Assembly: GCF_003430825.1 (NCBI RefSeq)
Contig: NZ_CP024047.1
Location: 2,852,001-2,916,000 of the forward strand
DNA length: 64,000 bases
Reading direction: 5' to 3'
Source: Natrarchaeobaculum sulfurireducens
Lineage (GTDB): Archaea > Halobacteriota > Halobacteria > Halobacteriales > Natrialbaceae
The position numbers and the translations under genes are program-made. Positions 61,531 through 64,000 of this stretch are shown here, one piece after another (the stretch's first letter is position 1; each line of letters begins with the position of its first letter). The notes below the pieces were generated by a model. It did no database searches. It was not told the DNA's origin and worked only from the letters and a program-made list of their open reading frames with translations.

Positions 61531-63006
61531 ATGCGCGAGCACTTCGAGCTACGGGCCGTCGACGCCGGCGGGCGGATCGGCGAACTCACCGTCCCACGGG
61601 CCGAGACGACCGTCGAGACGCCGGCACTGTTGCCGGTGATCAACCCGAACCTGGATACGATTAGCCCCCGTCGACTCGCCGACGAGTTCGGTGCCGAGAT
61701 CCTCATTACGAACTCCTACATCATCCATAGTACCGACGACGTCCGCGAACGCGCCGTAGCGGAGGGGCTACACGAACTGCTGGATTTCCCCGGTGCGATC
61801 ATGACCGACTCGGGCTCCTTTCAACTCTCGGAGTACGGCGAGATCAGCGTCACGACCGAAGAGATCCTCGAGTTCCAGCACCGAATCGGCTCTGACATCG
61901 GGACGCCGGTCGACATCCCGACGCCACCGGACGTCACACGTGAACGCGCCGAAGCCGAACTCGAGACGACCCAGGAACGGCTCGAGCTCGCCGAAACCGT
62001 CGACACCGGCGACATGCTCGTTACCGCGCCCGTTCAGGGCTCGACCTACCCCGACCTTCGAGAGGCGGCCGCCCGCCACGCCGACGGGACCACCCTCGAC
62101 GTCTTCCCGGTCGGCGCGGTCGTCCCGTTGATGAACGAGTATCGGTACGACGACATGGTCGACGTCGTCGCCGCCGCAAAGCGCGGGCTGGGTGCCGACG
62201 CACCGGTTCACCTCTTCGGTGCGGGCCACCCCATGATGTTCGCACTCGGCGTCGCGATGGGCTGTGACCTGTTTGACTCCGCCGCTTACGCTCTCTATGC
62301 CCGCGACGATCGTTATCTGACGGTTCGTGGCACCCGCCACCTCGAGGACCTCGAGTATCTCCCGTGTTCGTGTCCCGTCTGTACCGCGTTCTCGCCCGAG
62401 GAACTCCGGGAGCTGCCGGACGACCGCCGCGAGGAGGAACTCGCCGCCCACAACCTCCACGTCACGTTCGAGGAACTGCGCCGGATCAAACAGGCCATCC
62501 GCGCCGGCACCCTCCTCGAACTCGTCGAACAGCGCGCCCGGGCACACCCGACGATGCTCGACGGCTACCGGACGCTGCTCGACCACGCCACCCAGCTCGA
62601 GGAGTCCGACCCCGTCTCGAAGGGCTCGTTCTTCTACACCTCTCACGAGAGCGCCCGTCGCCCCGAGGTGCTCCGCCACCACAAACGCCTCGAGCGACTC
62701 TCAGTACCGGGCTCACTGTTGCTCACGGAGGGCCAACCCGCCCGCGGCGACGAGTTCGACGAGTCCTGGCGGGTCGAACCGCCGTTTGGCCCGTTCCCAC
62801 GGGCGCTGTCGAAGAGCTATCCGCTCACCGCGGAAGTTCCCGAACGGACGGATCGTGCGGCACTCGCGGCTGCGGCCGACGGCGTCGCCCGCCTCGTCGA
62901 GACGAACCCGGACGCCGACGTGACGCTTGGCCATCGCGGCTGGCCGGCCAGCGTCCTCGAGCGCGTGCCCGACGGAGTCACGCTGGTCGACCTCGACGAG
63001 GCGTAG
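61531..63006 (+). CDS. tgtA: tRNA-guanine(15) transglycosylase (archaeosine synthesis)
   Basis: The 491-residue enzyme replaces guanine 15 of tRNA with preQ0, the first step of archaeosine synthesis. The catalytic nucleophile is Asp93 in [16 protein letters not shown]. The zinc site is the cysteine group CSCPVC (with a fourth ligand downstream), and [20 protein letters not shown] carries the base-binding residues. The C-terminal region continues with the archaea-specific domains. The start at 61531 follows a CGGAGGA ribosome-binding site; the longer open frame upstream is not family-like. It heads a cluster with a TRAM protein and arcS. Confidence 0.93.
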   Translation: MREHFELRAVDAGGRIGELTVPRAETTVETPALLPVINPNLDTISPRRLADEFGAEILITNSYIIHSTDDVRERAVAEGLHELLDFPGAIMTDSGSFQLSEYGEISVTTEEILEFQHRIGSDIGTPVDIPTPPDVTRERAEAELETTQERLELAETVDTGDMLVTAPVQGSTYPDLREAAARHADGTTLDVFPVGAVVPLMNEYRYDDMVDVVAAAKRGLGADAPVHLFGAGHPMMFALGVAMGCDLFDSAAYALYARDDRYLTVRGTRHLEDLEYLPCSCPVCTAFSPEELRELPDDRREEELAAHNLHVTFEELRRIKQAIRAGTLLELVEQRARAHPTMLDGYRTLLDHATQLEESDPVSKGSFFYTSHESARRPEVLRHHKRLERLSVPGSLLLTEGQPARGDEFDESWRVEPPFGPFPRALSKSYPLTAEVPERTDRAALAAAADGVARLVETNPDADVTLGHRGWPASVLERVPDGVTLVDLDEA

Positions 63007-63063
63007 TCGGACCACGGCAACGCCGATCAGAACAGCGAAGAGGGACGCGTTCCCAGTCGGCGT

Positions 63064-63420
63064 ATGCTCGGTGCAACGTCGCTCGTCCTCGGTGTGATCG
63101 TGACGGTCCTGTTCGGCTCGTGGCTGATCCGGCGGTTTCGCGGGGGCTCAAGCGACCGGCGTGAGTCATGGGAGCGACACAAGGAAGCCCAGACGCGAGC
63201 ACCACCGGTCGACCTCGGTGAGACACGACGCGGCGTCGTCGAGGACTTCTCCGAACACCACACCGGCAAGCGCCACGCCGTCTGCAAGGTCGAGGGGTTC
63301 GTCGTCTTCGTCGAGGACATCCCCCGCGGGCTCGAGGAAGGTGACGTGATCCAACTCGAGGTTCGGTCGTTCAATCGCGGCCACACCTCTGCGACGGCGA
63401 CGTTTCTCGAGCGCGTCTGA
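63064..63420 (+). CDS. Membrane-anchored TRAM-domain protein
   Basis: The 118-residue protein has one N-terminal membrane helix (TSLVLGVIVTVLFGSWLIRRF), then a basic linker. It ends in a TRAM domain (GVVEDFSEHHTGKRHAVCKVEGFVVFVEDIPRGLEEGDVIQLEVRSFNRGHTSATATFLE), the beta-barrel found in tRNA-modifying enzymes. It is encoded between tgtA and arcS on the same strand, separated by about 57 and 60 bases. The placement suggests a role in tRNA modification, but no direct function is shown. Confidence 0.75.
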   Translation: MLGATSLVLGVIVTVLFGSWLIRRFRGGSSDRRESWERHKEAQTRAPPVDLGETRRGVVEDFSEHHTGKRHAVCKVEGFVVFVEDIPRGLEEGDVIQLEVRSFNRGHTSATATFLERV

Positions 63421-63480
63421 TCGGGCACCGTCGGCGCCAGGACCGACAGCCTCTTTCGCCCTCCCCCTCCCAGTTTTCGT

Positions 63481-64000
63481 ATGACCGAGTACTTCGAAGT
63501 ACACGCTCGCGACGGGGCCGCGCGCGTGGGCGAACTCCGCCTCGAGTCGGCCCGGACGACACCCGCGCTTGTCGACGACATCCTCGAGGATGCGGGCTCG
63601 CTGTGGGCTGCCGATCGCGAGGTACCCGCGGGCGACGAGTCGACGCTGACCGTGCTCCCCCACCGAGCGTTCCCCGGCGGCACCGCCCCGGAAGTCCAGA
63701 AGTCGTTCGCCGTCGACTACCCCGACGTCGACTATCCGAGCGTCGCCGTCGTCTCGAGTGAGTCCGTCGACGATCAGGGGACCGACGCCTACGCCGTCTC
63801 CAACGTGCAGTCAATCGTCGGCCACGGCGCGGCACTCGTCGAGGCCGTCGTCTCCGTCCGCGAGGCGATTCCGGCCGACACCGCACTCTACTTCTCGGGG
63901 GTCGCGACGCCGCGAAACGTCGCGCTGCTCGCCTACGCTGGCGTCGACCTCTTCGATGCGACCGCGGCCGTCATCAGGGGCACCGAGGGCCGCTATCTCA
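63481..64000 (+). CDS. arcS: Archaeosine synthase ArcS (5' part, cut by window end)
   Basis: An ATG at 63481 (MTEYFEVHARDGAARVGELRLESARTTPALVDDILE) opens a frame that runs off the window after 173 codons. The visible part matches the N-terminus of archaeosine synthase, which adds lysine to preQ0 in tRNA so that RaSEA (34801-35901) can complete archaeosine. It includes YFSGVATPRNVALLAYAGVDLFDATAAVIRGTEGRYL near the cut. No stop is inside the window, so the length is unknown. It follows tgtA and the TRAM gene. Confidence 0.9.
   Translation, partial: MTEYFEVHARDGAARVGELRLESARTTPALVDDILEDAGSLWAADREVPAGDESTLTVLPHRAFPGGTAPEVQKSFAVDYPDVDYPSVAVVSSESVDDQGTDAYAVSNVQSIVGHGAALVEAVVSVREAIPADTALYFSGVATPRNVALLAYAGVDLFDATAAVIRGTEGRYL

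Overview
The window is chromosomal DNA from a haloarchaeon (class Halobacteria, most likely the Natrialbales). It is GC-rich and its proteins are strongly Asp/Glu-biased. It carries archaeon- or haloarchaeon-specific markers: RNA polymerase subunit epsilon, a HalOD1 protein, Bat-type regulators, a PGF-CTERM surface glycoprotein, a SAMP1 modifier, archaeosine tRNA-modification genes and Tat/lipobox lipoproteins. No rRNA, CRISPR array, integrase, replication origin or recognisable defence island was seen.

Layout. 0-6.2 kb is housekeeping: a truncated gene, RNA polymerase epsilon, NAD kinase on the opposite strand, a KaiC/RadA-like ATPase, an amphi-Trp protein, a universal stress protein and a large membrane protein. 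6.4-12.6 kb is a complete peptide/solute ABC transporter operon whose substrate-binding protein appears circularly permuted. 12.6-14.4 kb is a solo IS1341-type TnpB gene with a structured putative omega-RNA 3' end. 15.0-15.3 kb holds tRNA-Gly(CCC) next to a broken tRNA-Gly-like copy with anticodon CTC. 15.4-19.4 kb has NAD synthetase, an acetyltransferase, a methyltransferase, an enoyl-CoA hydratase, a conserved haloarchaeal protein and tRNA-Thr(GGT).

20.2-23.8 kb is an S-layer-type glycoprotein with a long AT-rich upstream region. 25.4-30.5 kb is an RND/MMPL exporter plus an envelope beta-domain protein, divergent from a TetR-family regulator. 30.7-36 kb has a cold-shock protein, methyltransferases, an amidase, an acetyltransferase and the archaeosine radical-SAM enzyme RaSEA. 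36-42.3 kb is a second peptide-type ABC operon (minus strand, binding protein in normal domain order). A complete IS200/IS605 element (TnpA and TnpB) sits just upstream of it.

44.3-53 kb is rich in regulation and redox: a zinc-ribbon protein, a LOV-PAS Bat regulator, DUF1328, a tungsten aldehyde:ferredoxin oxidoreductase, two more HTH regulators, a small zinc ribbon and a flavin/PPOX-fold protein. 53-55 kb carries AzlCD, SAMP1 and a possible MoaD-related domain protein. 55.6-61.2 kb has secreted proteins (deacetylase, DUF4397, a hyperacidic repeat protein), a PadR regulator and a NUDIX hydrolase. 61.5-64 kb is the archaeosine cluster: tgtA, a TRAM-domain protein and the 5' part of arcS.

How the parts connect. 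TgtA inserts preQ0 at G15 of tRNA, and ArcS with RaSEA converts it to archaeosine, so all three known haloarchaeal steps are present although RaSEA lies 26 kb away. The two Dpp/Opp-type operons are each flanked by a TnpB-family gene. The aldehyde oxidoreductase, SAMP1 and possible MoaD-related protein share the theme of pterin-cofactor and sulfur chemistry. The most unusual items are the circularly permuted binding protein, the TnpB with an altered second RuvC motif beside a transporter operon, the broken tRNA-Gly copy recoded to CTC, and the hyperacidic secreted protein with spaced repeat blocks.
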